From the NCBI GenBank assembly GCA_913778765.1, contig CAJYXO010000254.1, forward strand, positions 1 through 64,000: 64,000 nt of DNA, given 5' to 3'. A program made the position numbers and the translations under genes. Shown piece after piece: positions 48,171 through 57,242 of this stretch; within the stretch, counting starts at the first letter, position 1, and every line of letters begins with the position of its first letter. The stretch comes from an uncultured Massilia sp. Its GTDB lineage: Bacteria > Pseudomonadota > Gammaproteobacteria > Burkholderiales > Burkholderiaceae_D. The notes below the pieces were generated by a model. It worked only from the letters and a program-made list of their open reading frames with translations. It was not told where the DNA came from and did no database searches.

Positions 48171-50255
48171 TTATTTGCCGAGGATCGACACCACGTTGTC
48201 CGCCCCGGGCGCGCCGAACGCCTGCTGCTTCAGCACATGCAGCTGGTCGCGCACCTGCGCCGCCTTTTCGAACTCGAGGTTCTTGGCGTGATCGACCATG
48301 AGCTTTTCCAGGCGCTTGATCTCTTTCGAAATCTGCTTCTCGCTCATGCCCTCGATCTTCGCGGTCTCTTGGGCTTCCGCCATGTTCTTGGCGGCGGCCG
48401 CGCTGTAGACGCCGTCGATCATGTCCTTGATCTTCTTGTTCACGCCCTTCGGCACGATGCCGTTCGCTTCGTTGAAGGCGATCTGCTTGGCGCGGCGGCG
48501 TTCGGTCTCGTCGATGGCCAGCTTCATCGAGTCGGTGATCTGGTCGGCGTACAGGATCGCGACGCCGTTCAGGTTACGCGCGGCGCGGCCGATGGTCTGG
48601 ATCAGCGAGCGTTCGGAACGCAGGAAGCCTTCCTTGTCGGCGTCCAGCACGGCCACCAGCGAGACTTCCGGCAGGTCGAGGCCCTCGCGCAGCAGGTTGA
48701 TGCCGACCACCACGTCGAAGGTGCCGAGGCGCAGGTCGCGCAGGATCTCGACGCGTTCCACCGTGTCGATGTCGCTGTGCAGGTAGCGCACCTTGATGCC
48801 GTGGTCGCCCAGGTATTCGGTGAGCTGCTCGGCCATGCGCTTGGTCAGCGTGGTCACCAGCACGCGCTCGTCCTTCTTGATGCGGTCGTGGATCTCGCCC
48901 ATCAGGTCGTCGACCTGGGAGCGCGCGGGGCGCACGATCACCCGCGGGTCGACCAGGCCGGTCGGACGCACCACCTGCTCGACCACGTTGTCGGCCTTCT
49001 GCTTTTCGTAGTCCGCGGGCGTCGCCGAGACGAAGATACACTGGCGCATCTTGTTCTCGAATTCCGTGAACTTCAGCGGCCGGTTGTCCAGCGCCGACGG
49101 CAGGCGGAAGCCGTAGTCGACGAGGTTGGTCTTGCGCGAACGGTCGCCGTTGTACATCGCGTTGAGCTGGCCGACCATCACGTGCGACTCGTCCATGAAC
49201 ATCAGCGCGTCCTTCGGCAGGTAGTCGATCAGCGTCGGCGGCGGCTCGCCCGGCATCGCGCCGGACAGGTGGCGCGAGTAGTTCTCGATGCCCTTCGTGA
49301 AGCCGACTTCGGCCAGCATCTCGAGGTCGAAGCGGGTGCGCTGTTCGAGGCGCTGTTCTTCCAGCAGCTTGCCCTGCTCGCGGAACTGTTCGAGGCGGTC
49401 GCGCAGCTCGGCCTTGATCGAATCGACGGCGCGCAGCACGGTGCTGCGCGGGGTCACGTAGTGCGAGCCGGGATACACGGTGAAGCGCGGGATCTTCTGG
49501 CGCACCTTGCCGGTCAGCGGATCGAACAGCTGCAGCGATTCGATCTCGTCGTCGAACATCTCGACGCGGATCGCGAGCTCCGCGTGCTCCGCCGGGAAGA
49601 TGTCGATGGTGTCGCCGCGCACGCGGAAGGCGCCGCGCGAGAAGTCCATCTCGTTGCGCGTGTACTGCATCTGGATCAGGCGCGCGATGACGTCGCGCTG
49701 CGCGACCTTGTCGCCGGTGCGCAGCGTCAGGATCATCTTGTGGTATTCGTTCGGGTTACCGATACCGTAGATGGCCGAGACGGTGGCGACGATGACGACG
49801 TCGCGGCGCTCCATCAGCGACTTGGTGCACGACAGGCGCATCTGTTCGATGTGCTCGTTGATCGACGAGTCCTTTTCGATGAACAGGTCGCGCTGCGGCA
49901 CGTAGGCTTCCGGCTGGTAGTAGTCGTAGTAGGAGACGAAGTACTCGACCGCGTTTTGCGGGAAGAACTCGCGGAACTCCGCGTACAGCTGGGCGGCCAG
50001 GGTTTTATTCGGCGCGAACACGATCGCCGGACGGCCCGCCTTGGCGATCACGTTGGCCATCGTGTAGGTCTTGCCGGAGCCCGTCACGCCGAGCAGCGTC
50101 TGGTACATCAGGCCGTCTTCGATGCCTTCCAGCAGGCCTTCGATCGCGGTCGGCTGGTCGCCGGCGGGCGGGAAGGGCTGGTGCAGCTTGAACGGCGAAT
50201 TCGGGTAGGTGATGACGGTGGGCTCGGGGGTGTTAACGACCGATAGTTCTGCCAT
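48171..50255 (-). CDS. uvrB: Excinuclease ABC subunit B
   Basis: UvrB is the damage-verifying helicase-like subunit of nucleotide excision repair. The 694-residue protein has Walker [11 protein letters not shown] near residue 56, the beta-hairpin region [12 protein letters not shown] and DEAD-box-like FMDESH. Helicase motif VI is [12 protein letters not shown], and the C-terminal UVR motif for UvrC contact is [22 protein letters not shown]. It is complete. No LexA box was recognised in the short divergent gap to the aminotransferase gene. Confidence 0.98.
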   Translation of the reverse strand: MAELSVVNTPEPTVITYPNSPFKLHQPFPPAGDQPTAIEGLLEGIEDGLMYQTLLGVTGSGKTYTMANVIAKAGRPAIVFAPNKTLAAQLYAEFREFFPQNAVEYFVSYYDYYQPEAYVPQRDLFIEKDSSINEHIEQMRLSCTKSLMERRDVVIVATVSAIYGIGNPNEYHKMILTLRTGDKVAQRDVIARLIQMQYTRNEMDFSRGAFRVRGDTIDIFPAEHAELAIRVEMFDDEIESLQLFDPLTGKVRQKIPRFTVYPGSHYVTPRSTVLRAVDSIKAELRDRLEQFREQGKLLEEQRLEQRTRFDLEMLAEVGFTKGIENYSRHLSGAMPGEPPPTLIDYLPKDALMFMDESHVMVGQLNAMYNGDRSRKTNLVDYGFRLPSALDNRPLKFTEFENKMRQCIFVSATPADYEKQKADNVVEQVVRPTGLVDPRVIVRPARSQVDDLMGEIHDRIKKDERVLVTTLTKRMAEQLTEYLGDHGIKVRYLHSDIDTVERVEILRDLRLGTFDVVVGINLLREGLDLPEVSLVAVLDADKEGFLRSERSLIQTIGRAARNLNGVAILYADQITDSMKLAIDETERRRAKQIAFNEANGIVPKGVNKKIKDMIDGVYSAAAAKNMAEAQETAKIEGMSEKQISKEIKRLEKLMVDHAKNLEFEKAAQVRDQLHVLKQQAFGAPGADNVVSILGK

Positions 50256-50364
50256 GAATTCAGACCTTTGCTAGAATGGGACTCCGCCTGCGGCACTGCA
50301 ACATTACGAGCCGCTGTCTATACAACCGCTGCGAACCCAGCCGACAAACATAAAGTTTATCACG

Positions 50365-51576
50365 ATGAATTCCACAGCTCCTGCCAGCATCTTCGGCGCC
50401 ATCGCCATGGCCCCGCGCGACCCGATCCTGGGCATCACCGAAGCATTCAATGCAGATACCAACCCGGCCAAAATCAATCTGGGTGTGGGCGTCTACTACG
50501 ATGACAACGGAAAAGTGCCCCTGCTGGAATGCGTGCGCAAAGCGGAAGCGATGCTGATGGAACAACCTGCGCCGCGTACCTATCTGCCGATCGAAGGCCT
50601 GGGTACGTATGACAAGGCTGTGCAAGAACTCGTATTTGGGGCCGACAGCGCGGTAATTCAAGAGAAGCGTGCGGTCACCGTGCAAGCCTTGGGCGGCACC
50701 GGCGCGCTGAAGATAGGCGCCGATTTCCTGAAGCGTTTTTCGCCGGGGTCAAGCGTCTACATCAGCGACCCGAGCTGGGAAAACCACCGCGCCCTGTTCG
50801 AAAGCGCCGGCTTTACCGTCAACAATTACGCCTACTACGATCCGACCACCCACGGCGTGAATTTCGAAGGCATGCTGGCCGACCTGCGCAAGATGCCGGA
50901 AGGCGCGATCGTCGTGCTGCACGCCTGCTGCCACAATCCGACCGGCGCGGACCTGACGGCCGACCAGTGGGGTGAAGTCATCGCCGCGGTGCGCGAGAAC
51001 GGCCTGATCCCCTTCCTGGACATGGCCTACCAGGGCTTCGGCTCGGGCATCGCCGAAGATGGCGCCGTGGTGCGCCGCTTCGTCGACGCCGGCGGCCCGC
51101 TGCTGGTGTCGAACTCGTTCTCGAAGTCCTTCTCGCTGTACGGCGAGCGCGTCGGCGCGCTGTCCGTGGTGCTGTCCTCCGCCGAGGAAGCCGCACGCAT
51201 CCTGTCGCAGCTCAAGCGCGTGGTGCGCACCAACTATTCGAACCCGCCTGTGCACGGCGGCAAGGTGGTCGCGACCGTGCTGTCGACCCCGGAACTGCGC
51301 CAGTTGTGGGAAGACGAGCTGGCCGGCATGCGCGTGCGCATCAAGGACATGCGCGAGCAACTGGTGCAAAAACTGGCGGAAAAGGCGCCGGGCCGCGACT
51401 TCGACTTCGTGCGCCAGCAGGTCGGCATGTTCTCGTACTCGGGCCTGACGAAAGAGCAGGTGGGCCAGCTGCGCGACGAATCCATCTACGCCGTCGACAC
51501 CGGCCGCATCTGCGTTGCCGCGATGAATTCGAAGAACATCGATCGGGTCGTTGACGCCATCGCAAAAGTTCTCTAA
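50365..51576 (+). CDS. Aspartate/aromatic amino acid aminotransferase
   Basis: This PLP-dependent class I transaminase interconverts amino and keto acids. The 403-residue protein has PRDPILGITEAFNADTNPAKINLGVGVYYD at the N-terminus and HACCHNPTGADLT. The Schiff-base lysine lies in SNSFSKSFSLYGERVG (Lys254), and the substrate arginine region is near the C-terminus. It is the AspC/TyrB type; whether it prefers Asp or Tyr/Phe is not readable. It is transcribed divergently from uvrB. Confidence 0.94.
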   Translation: MNSTAPASIFGAIAMAPRDPILGITEAFNADTNPAKINLGVGVYYDDNGKVPLLECVRKAEAMLMEQPAPRTYLPIEGLGTYDKAVQELVFGADSAVIQEKRAVTVQALGGTGALKIGADFLKRFSPGSSVYISDPSWENHRALFESAGFTVNNYAYYDPTTHGVNFEGMLADLRKMPEGAIVVLHACCHNPTGADLTADQWGEVIAAVRENGLIPFLDMAYQGFGSGIAEDGAVVRRFVDAGGPLLVSNSFSKSFSLYGERVGALSVVLSSAEEAARILSQLKRVVRTNYSNPPVHGGKVVATVLSTPELRQLWEDELAGMRVRIKDMREQLVQKLAEKAPGRDFDFVRQQVGMFSYSGLTKEQVGQLRDESIYAVDTGRICVAAMNSKNIDRVVDAIAKVL

Positions 51577-51627
51577 ACTCTTGGCTCTTCCGATTCAGCA
51601 ATGCAGGCTGGGTCGGAGGAGATATGA

Positions 51628-51703
51628 TCCCTGATAGCTCAGTCGGTAGAGCGACGGACTGTTAATCCGCAGGTCCCTGGTTCGAGTCCAGGTCGGGGAG
51701 CCA
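51628..51703 (+). tRNA. tRNA-Asn(GTT), copy 1
   Basis: The 76-base gene folds as a full cloverleaf with the CCA end encoded. The acceptor stem pairs TCCCTGA with TCGGGGA, which leaves one C-G or wobble-type pair. The anticodon stem ACGGACTGTTAATCCGC exposes GTT, and the T-loop is GGTTCGAGTCC. It is identical to the three other copies. It has no own T-rich terminator and no clear TATAAT upstream. Confidence 0.97.
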
Positions 51704-51768
51704 GAATTCCAGCCTTTCCAGGGCGTGCACGGTTGGTGGTTGCTCTGTGCAAGGTGTATTGGAAAGGC

Positions 51769-51774
51769 TATAAT
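51769..51774 (+). promoter_or_regulatory. -10 box of tRNA-Asn copy 2
   Basis: A consensus TATAAT lies 12 bases before the tRNA start. The -35 is weak. Copies 3 and 4 have the same box at the same distance. Confidence 0.75.
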
Positions 51775-51786
51775 AGCAACATCTTT

Positions 51787-51862
51787 TCCCTGATAGCTCA
51801 GTCGGTAGAGCGACGGACTGTTAATCCGCAGGTCCCTGGTTCGAGTCCAGGTCGGGGAGCCA
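51787..51862 (+). tRNA. tRNA-Asn(GTT), copy 2
   Basis: This is identical in sequence to copy 1, 83 bases downstream, with CCA encoded. It has its own -10 box and is followed by a strong terminator at 51885-51913. Confidence 0.97.
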
Positions 51863-51884
51863 GAATTCGGTAGTAAAAGTTTGA

Positions 51885-51913
51885 AAGGCCGCTTCGCAGG
51901 AAGCGGCCTTTTT
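51885..51913 (+). terminator. Rho-independent terminator after tRNA-Asn copy 2
   Basis: AAGGCCGCTT and AAGCGGCCTT form a perfect 10-bp stem with a six-base loop followed by five T. Confidence 0.93.
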
Positions 51914-51980
51914 CGTTTTGCGTCGCGCGCTTGTGTGGGCTGCTCATTTGATCTAAAATTTCTGCTCAAAGGAGCAGATC

Positions 51981-52478
51981 ATGACGACGTTGACGGCACA
52001 CCATGTCCTTCCCGAGTACGACGATGGCGACAAGCGCCGATGGCTCAACTTTCGTGAGCTCTATCAAACCACCCCGGTCGACCGAATCGACCTCATCCGC
52101 AACGGCGTGAACGCGGCGGATTTCAAGAATTTCGTCAGCCGTCTCGATATCCAGCAAGAAAAAGTCTTCACCATGCTGGACATCGCCACGGCCACCGTCA
52201 ACCGCAAGGCCAGCCGCAACGAAGCGCTGTCGCGCGAAGACAGTGAAAAGATCGTCGGCATGGCCAAGCTCATCGGCCAGGTCGAAGCCATGCTCGAGGA
52301 ATCCGGCGATCCCGGGCTCATGCGGGATTTCGACGCCGCGCGCTGGCTCACGCACTGGATGGAAGAGCCGATTCCCGCACTCGGCGGCGCCTCGCCGGCC
52401 GACTATATGGACACCATCGAAGGGCAGGAAATGATCTCGCGCCTGCTCGCGACGATGCAAACCGGGGCCTACGCTTGA
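51981..52478 (+). CDS. Xre/ParS-type antitoxin of a RES toxin pair
   Basis: The 165-residue protein matches ParS/MbcA antitoxins (DUF2384). Its N-terminal part contains a helix-turn-helix-like region at about 60-95 (LDIQQEKVFTMLDIATATVNRKASRNEALS). A C-terminal toxin-binding part follows, with AARWLTHWMEEPIPALGGASPADYMDTIEGQEMI. The ATG has an AAAGGAGC site, and the stop overlaps the toxin start by four bases. Antitoxins of this type bind the RES protein and repress their own promoter; that is family knowledge. Confidence 0.88.
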   Translation: MTTLTAHHVLPEYDDGDKRRWLNFRELYQTTPVDRIDLIRNGVNAADFKNFVSRLDIQQEKVFTMLDIATATVNRKASRNEALSREDSEKIVGMAKLIGQVEAMLEESGDPGLMRDFDAARWLTHWMEEPIPALGGASPADYMDTIEGQEMISRLLATMQTGAYA

Positions 52479-52957
52479 TCAGCGTCTGGCGCATTGCGAC
52501 CGATGCGCCCGGCTACACCGCCGACGATCTGCGCGGCGCCGGCGCCAAGCTCTCCGGCGGCCGCTGGAACCGGCCCGGCAATGCCATGATCTACTGCGCC
52601 GGCAATATCTCGCTGGCCGTCCTCGAAACCTTCGTGCACCTGAAAGCCGGCGGCCTGCCGCTGAACCGCTACCTGGTGGAACTGGCGATTCCGGACGATG
52701 TGTGGCGCAGGGCGACTTCGCTGTTGCCGCCCGCCGTCGGCTGGGACGCCATCCCGACCGGCAAGACCAGCCTCGACGAAGGCGACCGCTGGCTCAAGGC
52801 GAATGCCAGCGCGCTGCTGATCGTGCCGTCCGTGATCGTCAGCGAAGAGCGGAATGTGCTGATCAACCCGCTGCATCCGGACACGCGGCGGATCGCCGCG
52901 CACAAGGTCAGGAAGTGGACCTACGATCCCAGGCTGATGCGCCCGGGACCGCGTTGA
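52475..52957 (+). CDS. RES-domain toxin
   Basis: The 160-residue protein has the RES fold motifs: an Arg near the start (VWRIATD), GGRWNRPGNAMIYCAGNISLAVLE with the invariant Arg/Tyr/Glu, and a VPSVIVSEERNVLINPLHP segment with the conserved Ser and Asn. Known RES toxins destroy NAD+ or ADP-ribosylate PRPP synthetase. It starts with TTG overlapping the antitoxin stop, an arrangement that keeps toxin translation coupled and low. It lies between tRNA-Asn copies 2 and 3. Confidence 0.9.
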   Translation: MISVWRIATDAPGYTADDLRGAGAKLSGGRWNRPGNAMIYCAGNISLAVLETFVHLKAGGLPLNRYLVELAIPDDVWRRATSLLPPAVGWDAIPTGKTSLDEGDRWLKANASALLIVPSVIVSEERNVLINPLHPDTRRIAAHKVRKWTYDPRLMRPGPR

Positions 52958-52964
52958 ACCCTGC

Positions 52965-54176
52965 TTACTTGCGTGACACCGGCTTGACCTTGCCGGCCGC
53001 CTCCAGCGCGCGCTGGCGCGCCGTGTCGACGTCCGGCGCTGTCGCCAGCGCCACGCCCATGCGGCGGCGCGCGAAGGATTCCGGCTTGCCGAACAGGCGG
53101 ATGTCCGCGCCCGGCACGCGCAGCGCGTCCGCCACGCCTTCGAAGGCGATGCCGGCTTCTTCCAGCTGGCCATAGATCACGGCGGAGGCGCCCGGCGAGC
53201 GCAGTTCCGGATTCACCGGCAGGCCGAGGATGGCCTTCGCGTGCAGTTCGAACTCGCTCTGGATCTGGGTCGCCATGGTCACCATGCCGGTATCGTGCGG
53301 GCGCGGGCTGACTTCCGAGAACCACACCATGTCGCCCTTCACGAACAGCTCGACGCCGAACACGCCGCGGCCGCCCAGCGCGGCGGTGACCTTGCTGGCG
53401 ATCTCGCGCGCGCTCTCCAGCGCGCGCGGGCTCATGGCCTGCGGCTGCCAGGATTCGACGTAGTCGCCGTGCACCTGCTTGTGGCCGATCGGTTCGCAGA
53501 ACTGGGTCGCGATCTCGCCGTTGCCATTCGTCGCACGCACGGTCAGCAGCGTGATCTCGTAATCGAAGTCGATGAAGCCTTCGACGATGACGCGGCCGGC
53601 ATCCACGCGGCCGCCGGCGGCGGCATGGCGCCAGGCATGCTCGACGTCGGCCGCGCTGTCCAGCTTCGACTGGCCCTTGCCCGACGACGACATCACCGGC
53701 TTCACCACGTTCGGAAAGCCGATCTCGGCGCAGGCCTGTTGCAGTTCTTCGAGGCTGCTGGCGAAGCGGTAGGGCGAAGTCGCCAGGCCCAGCTCTTCGG
53801 CGGCCAGGCGGCGGATGCCTTCGCGGTTCATGGTCAGCTGGGCCGCGCGGGCGGTCGGGATGCAGGTGATGGCGCCCGCCGCTTCCAGTTCGGCCAGCTT
53901 GTCGGTGGCGATGGCTTCGATCTCGGGCACGACCAGGTCCGGCTGCTCGCGCGCGATCAGGGCGGCGAGGGCGTCGCCGTCGGTCATGTCGATCACGTGG
54001 GCGCGGTGCGCGACCTGGTGGCCGGGCGCGTTCGCGTAGCGGTCGACGGCGACCACTTCGATGCCGAGGCGCTGCAGCGCGATGATCACTTCCTTGCCGA
54101 GCTCGCCGGAGCCGAGCAGCATGACTTTGGTGGCGGAAGGGGAGAGGGGCGTGCCGAGGATGGGTGCTTGCGTCAT
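52965..54176 (-). CDS. purT: Formate-dependent GAR transformylase PurT
   Basis: PurT makes formylglycinamide ribonucleotide from formate and ATP in purine synthesis. The 403-residue ATP-grasp protein has [21 protein letters not shown] at the N-terminus, [19 protein letters not shown] in the ATP-binding domain, [30 protein letters not shown] and a closing [11 protein letters not shown]. It ends seven bases beyond the RES gene stop, convergent with it, and starts upstream of tRNA-Asn copy 3 on the other strand. Confidence 0.97.
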   Translation of the reverse strand: MTQAPILGTPLSPSATKVMLLGSGELGKEVIIALQRLGIEVVAVDRYANAPGHQVAHRAHVIDMTDGDALAALIAREQPDLVVPEIEAIATDKLAELEAAGAITCIPTARAAQLTMNREGIRRLAAEELGLATSPYRFASSLEELQQACAEIGFPNVVKPVMSSSGKGQSKLDSAADVEHAWRHAAAGGRVDAGRVIVEGFIDFDYEITLLTVRATNGNGEIATQFCEPIGHKQVHGDYVESWQPQAMSPRALESAREIASKVTAALGGRGVFGVELFVKGDMVWFSEVSPRPHDTGMVTMATQIQSEFELHAKAILGLPVNPELRSPGASAVIYGQLEEAGIAFEGVADALRVPGADIRLFGKPESFARRRMGVALATAPDVDTARQRALEAAGKVKPVSRK

Positions 54177-54228
54177 GGGTGTGGATGGTGTGGAGGAAGG
54201 CGCCCACTATAACAAAACAAAAAAAGCC

Positions 54229-54256
54229 TTGCCGGATCGCGCCCAGCGGTTATAAT
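54229..54256 (+). promoter_or_regulatory. Sigma-70 promoter of tRNA-Asn copy 3
   Basis: TTGCCG (-35) and TATAAT (-10) are separated by 16 bases and end 11 bases before the tRNA. It is the best promoter of the four copies. Confidence 0.85.
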
Positions 54257-54267
54257 GCGGCCTCAAT

Positions 54268-54343
54268 TCCCTGATAGCTCAGTCGGTAGAGCGACGGACT
54301 GTTAATCCGCAGGTCCCTGGTTCGAGTCCAGGTCGGGGAGCCA
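54268..54343 (+). tRNA. tRNA-Asn(GTT), copy 3
   Basis: This is the same 76-base sequence as copies 1 and 2, with CCA encoded. It stands alone between purT and the acyl-CoA dehydrogenase-like gene and has its own promoter and terminator. Confidence 0.97.
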
Positions 54344-54352
54344 GAATATGGA

Positions 54353-54379
54353 AAGGCCGCTTCACTGAAGCGGCCTTTT
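54353..54379 (+). terminator. Rho-independent terminator after tRNA-Asn copy 3
   Basis: AAGGCCGCTT and AAGCGGCCTT pair around a five-base loop, with T-rich sequence after. The arms equal those after copy 2, while the loop differs. Confidence 0.9.
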
Positions 54380-54398
54380 GCTTTTTCGGACCTCGCTT

Positions 54399-55484
54399 AT
54401 GATCTCCGCACATGACGCCGCAGTGATTGCCGAACATGCTTTTCAAGCCGACCGGGAAGGCTGGCTGCGCCCGGAGCAGCAGGCCCTGATCCACGAACGC
54501 GGCTGGCTGCGCATGCTGGCGCCGCGCTCGGCCGGCGGCGGCGAGCTGGCGCTGCCCGACGTGGTGCGGCTGGAAGAAGCCATCGCCCGCGTCGACGGCA
54601 GCATGGGCTGGACCGTGACCCTGTGCGCAGGCGCCGGCTGGTTCGCCGGCTTCCTGGCGCCGCACATGGCGCGCGCGCTCATGGCGACGTCGCGGGTCTG
54701 CCTGGCCGGCAGCGGCGCGCCGACCGGTCATGCAGACCGGGACGGGGAGGGCTGGCGCATCGAAGGCCTGTGGGACTACGCGACCGGCGCGCCGATGGCC
54801 ACCCACTTCACCTTCAACGCCGTGCTGCGCGAGAACGGCCAGCCGCTGCTCGACGATGCCGGCAACCCGCGCATCCAGGCCTTCGTGGCCCCGGCCGCAT
54901 TGGTGGAAATCGTGCCGCGCTGGCGCAGCATCGGCTTGCGTGCGACGGCGTCGCACGCCTATCGCGTCTCCGGCAAGTGGATCCACGCCGACCATGGTTT
55001 CGAGATCGATCCGGCGCGCGCGCAAGAACAGGGTCCGCTGTACCGCTTCCCCTTCATGGCCTTCGCCTTCGTCACGCTGGCGGCCAACGTGGCCGGCATG
55101 GCGGCGCATTTCGTCGAGTTGGCGCAGGAATGCATCGCGCACCGCCGCAACCGCTTTGCCGGCAATGGCGAAGCGCTGATCGACGTGCCGGCCGTGCGCG
55201 CGCTGCTGCTCGCGACGCGCGCCGATCTGGATACGGTGCGCGGCCGCTTTTACGCATTGCTCGACGCAGCCTGGGCGCAGGCCGCGGCCGGTGCGCCGGT
55301 CGGCTATGAGCAGGCGGCGCAGATGCAGGGGCTGTCGATGGCGTGGGTGAACGCTTCGCGGCGTGCGGTCGATGCGCTGTTCCCGTACTGCGGCCTGTTC
55401 GCGATGCGCGAGGACGCGCCCATCAACCGGGTCTGGCGCGACTTCCATACGGCTTCCCAGCATGCGCTGCTGACACCGCTCTGA
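54399..55484 (+). CDS. Acyl-CoA dehydrogenase/flavin-monooxygenase-like protein
   Basis: The 361-residue protein has the acyl-CoA dehydrogenase fold: an N-terminal helical domain (ERGWLRMLAPRSAGGGELAL, VARVDGSMGWTVTLC-like core), a middle beta domain (SRVCLAGSGAPTGHAD, GLWDYATGAPMATHF, RVSGKWIHA) and a C-terminal helical domain. The usual catalytic Glu is not evident. The protein is closer to the DszC/HpaB-like flavin hydroxylase branch. It ends 59 bases before tRNA-Asn copy 4. Substrate unknown. Confidence 0.82.
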   Translation: MISAHDAAVIAEHAFQADREGWLRPEQQALIHERGWLRMLAPRSAGGGELALPDVVRLEEAIARVDGSMGWTVTLCAGAGWFAGFLAPHMARALMATSRVCLAGSGAPTGHADRDGEGWRIEGLWDYATGAPMATHFTFNAVLRENGQPLLDDAGNPRIQAFVAPAALVEIVPRWRSIGLRATASHAYRVSGKWIHADHGFEIDPARAQEQGPLYRFPFMAFAFVTLAANVAGMAAHFVELAQECIAHRRNRFAGNGEALIDVPAVRALLLATRADLDTVRGRFYALLDAAWAQAAAGAPVGYEQAAQMQGLSMAWVNASRRAVDALFPYCGLFAMREDAPINRVWRDFHTASQHALLTPL

Positions 55485-55526
55485 GCTGCGCTCCGGTGTG
55501 CACTAGGCAAACCGGCAAGGGCAGGC

Positions 55527-55532
55527 TATAAT
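55527..55532 (+). promoter_or_regulatory. -10 box of tRNA-Asn copy 4
   Basis: A consensus TATAAT lies 11 bases before the tRNA start; the -35 is poor (TAGGCA at 17 bases). Confidence 0.7.
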
Positions 55533-55543
55533 ATTGCCTCAAT

Positions 55544-55619
55544 TCCCTGATAGCTCAGTCGGTAGAGCGACGGACTGTTAATCCGCAGGTCCCTGGTTCG
55601 AGTCCAGGTCGGGGAGCCA
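55544..55619 (+). tRNA. tRNA-Asn(GTT), copy 4
   Basis: This is the same 76-base sequence as the other copies, with CCA encoded. It marks the left border of a lower-GC patch that runs to about 58.45 kb. Confidence 0.97.
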
Positions 55620-55640
55620 GAATGCAAGCAGTATTGCAAA

Positions 55641-55667
55641 AAAGCCCGCTTCATCGAAGCGGGCTTT
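55641..55667 (+). terminator. Rho-independent terminator after tRNA-Asn copy 4
   Basis: AAAGCCCGCTT and AAGCGGGCTTTT pair around a four-base loop and end in T. The stem sequence differs from those after copies 2 and 3. Confidence 0.9.
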
Positions 55668-56020
55668 TGCTTTTTGCTTTTCACTTTGTCGATCTGGTTT
55701 TCAAATCATTCCCGCCCTGTATTCGATACAGCCTTCTTCCCATCCGAATTTCCTGCCTCCGATTAGCAGCTTGCCGTCGCACGTCCGTTCCTGGCGGTAT
55801 AGCAGGTTGAAGGACTGGAAAACACGCGAAATGTCACAATTGACGGGTTTGCCACATCATTTTTTTCGGCTTGGAATTTTATTTGACTGGCCCCAGCCCG
55901 ATGCCTATCATAAAAAGATTGCCGCAAGGAAACTATACGGGGATGGCTTGCTGGTACCAAGCTTTATGGCAACCGTCTTCAATCACGACGTCAACAAGTG
56001 CATCGCGGGAGGAAAAGCGA
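55668..56020. other. Lower-GC stretch without a convincing gene
   Basis: There are 353 bases after the tRNA terminator with mixed composition. An open frame runs through part of it (from 55771) but lacks a ribosome site, has no known motif and overlaps the signal-peptide gene in another frame. It presumably holds the promoter of the downstream secreted-protein genes. Nothing else was seen, and no att-type repeat of the tRNA 3' end was found here by eye. Confidence 0.5.
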
Positions 56021-57229
56021 ATGAGATTCATTGGAGTAAAGAACGGCATGTTGCTGATGCTTTTATCTGGCATGGGAAGCGCCGCATGGGCAGATACGCC
56101 TTGTACTTCGAGTGGACAGCAGGGGTATTGCACGCCACCGATCGTGACGGACTGGATTCCCAGCGAAGCCGATTATATTGCCAACTTAAATGCGACGTTC
56201 ATGGCGGCCGGTTATACTTCATTCACCGTTACCGGGAATACAGGATGGACTTATCCGGCTTACGGGGAAGATACCCTCGGGACCTCGAGGTAAACCTATA
56301 TTCAGGGGGTAACCAAATACAGCACCGGTACGGGAACATACAACGGCAAGTTTATTCAAACAAGGGAGTTCCGCTGTTTGTATCCAAATGGCGTCGACTA
56401 TATCGTTCTCGCGTCTTGGCTACCTGCCGGCACGCAGTGTTTCCATAATGCCCCAACGTCTTCGCAGAGCATGCAAATTACACCTGCGCCAAGGCCGATG
56501 ATTCCTGCTGCGAGCAGAGTGGTTTCAAAGAAGGTGCTTACGCGAGATACTCTCGGATTAAAAGTCACGAAGGGACCAAGCACCCCGGCTGTTGGTGTCA
56601 ACGTCAAAGTACAGTCCGACCGCGCTGTGGACACCATTTCTCAGCCGACGACCCCGACGGACGCGAATGGCGAAACGCTTGCCAAAATCGAAACGCGGGA
56701 TCAGTCGGGGCCATCGCGGATCACGTCGGCGTCGAGCGATACACCAACACCATCACCTGCTGTCGTGAACTGGTTGCCTGCGCGCTACGAAAGCAAGTTC
56801 CTCGTAACATGCTATGTAATCTCGAACGAAGCTGACTTCGCGGATTCGCCCTTGATAAGCAATATTCCTGGACTGCCGGCGTCCGATAAATACCGAAGCA
56901 GGTTCATCAGCGATGTCCGACTCCAAGGCTCCGGGCAGTCGACGAACGGCGACATCCTTCATTACGACGGCGGGGGGCGGTACAGTGTCCAAAGCTGTGC
57001 CCGGACCGCAACCGGCGCATGTGCGCAAGATGGCGCCACGATCGCCGTCGACCGCACAGTCATTCCATTGCGGGGCACGGTCGCCATTGACTCGGTTGGC
57101 AGCAGAACCGCACAAGATACAGGTGGTGCAATTCTTGGGGATCACATCGATGTCTACTACGGAACGCGCAGGGCGGAGTGTCGTGCGGCCGGGCGCCGGA
57201 GTTTGACGGTGGACTTCACGAGTTATTAA
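56021..57229 (+). pseudogene. Secreted Ig-like/3D-domain protein, interrupted by one TAA
   Basis: One reading frame of 402 sense codons is broken at 56291-56293 by a TAA. Before it are a GGGAGG site, ATG 56021 and a signal peptide (MRFIGVKNGMLLMLLSGMGS to AWA), then about 65 mature residues. After it the same frame continues for 312 codons. An Ig-like/invasin-type domain comes first (GVNVKVQSDRAV, TPTDANGETLAKIET). A C-terminal 3D domain as in MltA transglycosylases follows (AVDRTVIPLRGTVAI, AQDTGGAILGDHIDVYYG). The acidic DTGG motif is intact. A TTG at 56378 could start a fragment without signal. It could be a pseudogene, a sequencing error or read-through. Lower GC suggests transfer. Confidence 0.72.
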
Positions 57230-57242
57230 GGAGCGAAGGAAG

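Noticed and set aside
55771-56448. A 225-codon open frame over the start of the secreted 3D-domain gene
   Set aside because: It has no ribosome site, no signal or known motif, and overlaps in another frame a gene with a GGGAGG site and a clear signal peptide. It is kept only as a remote alternative.
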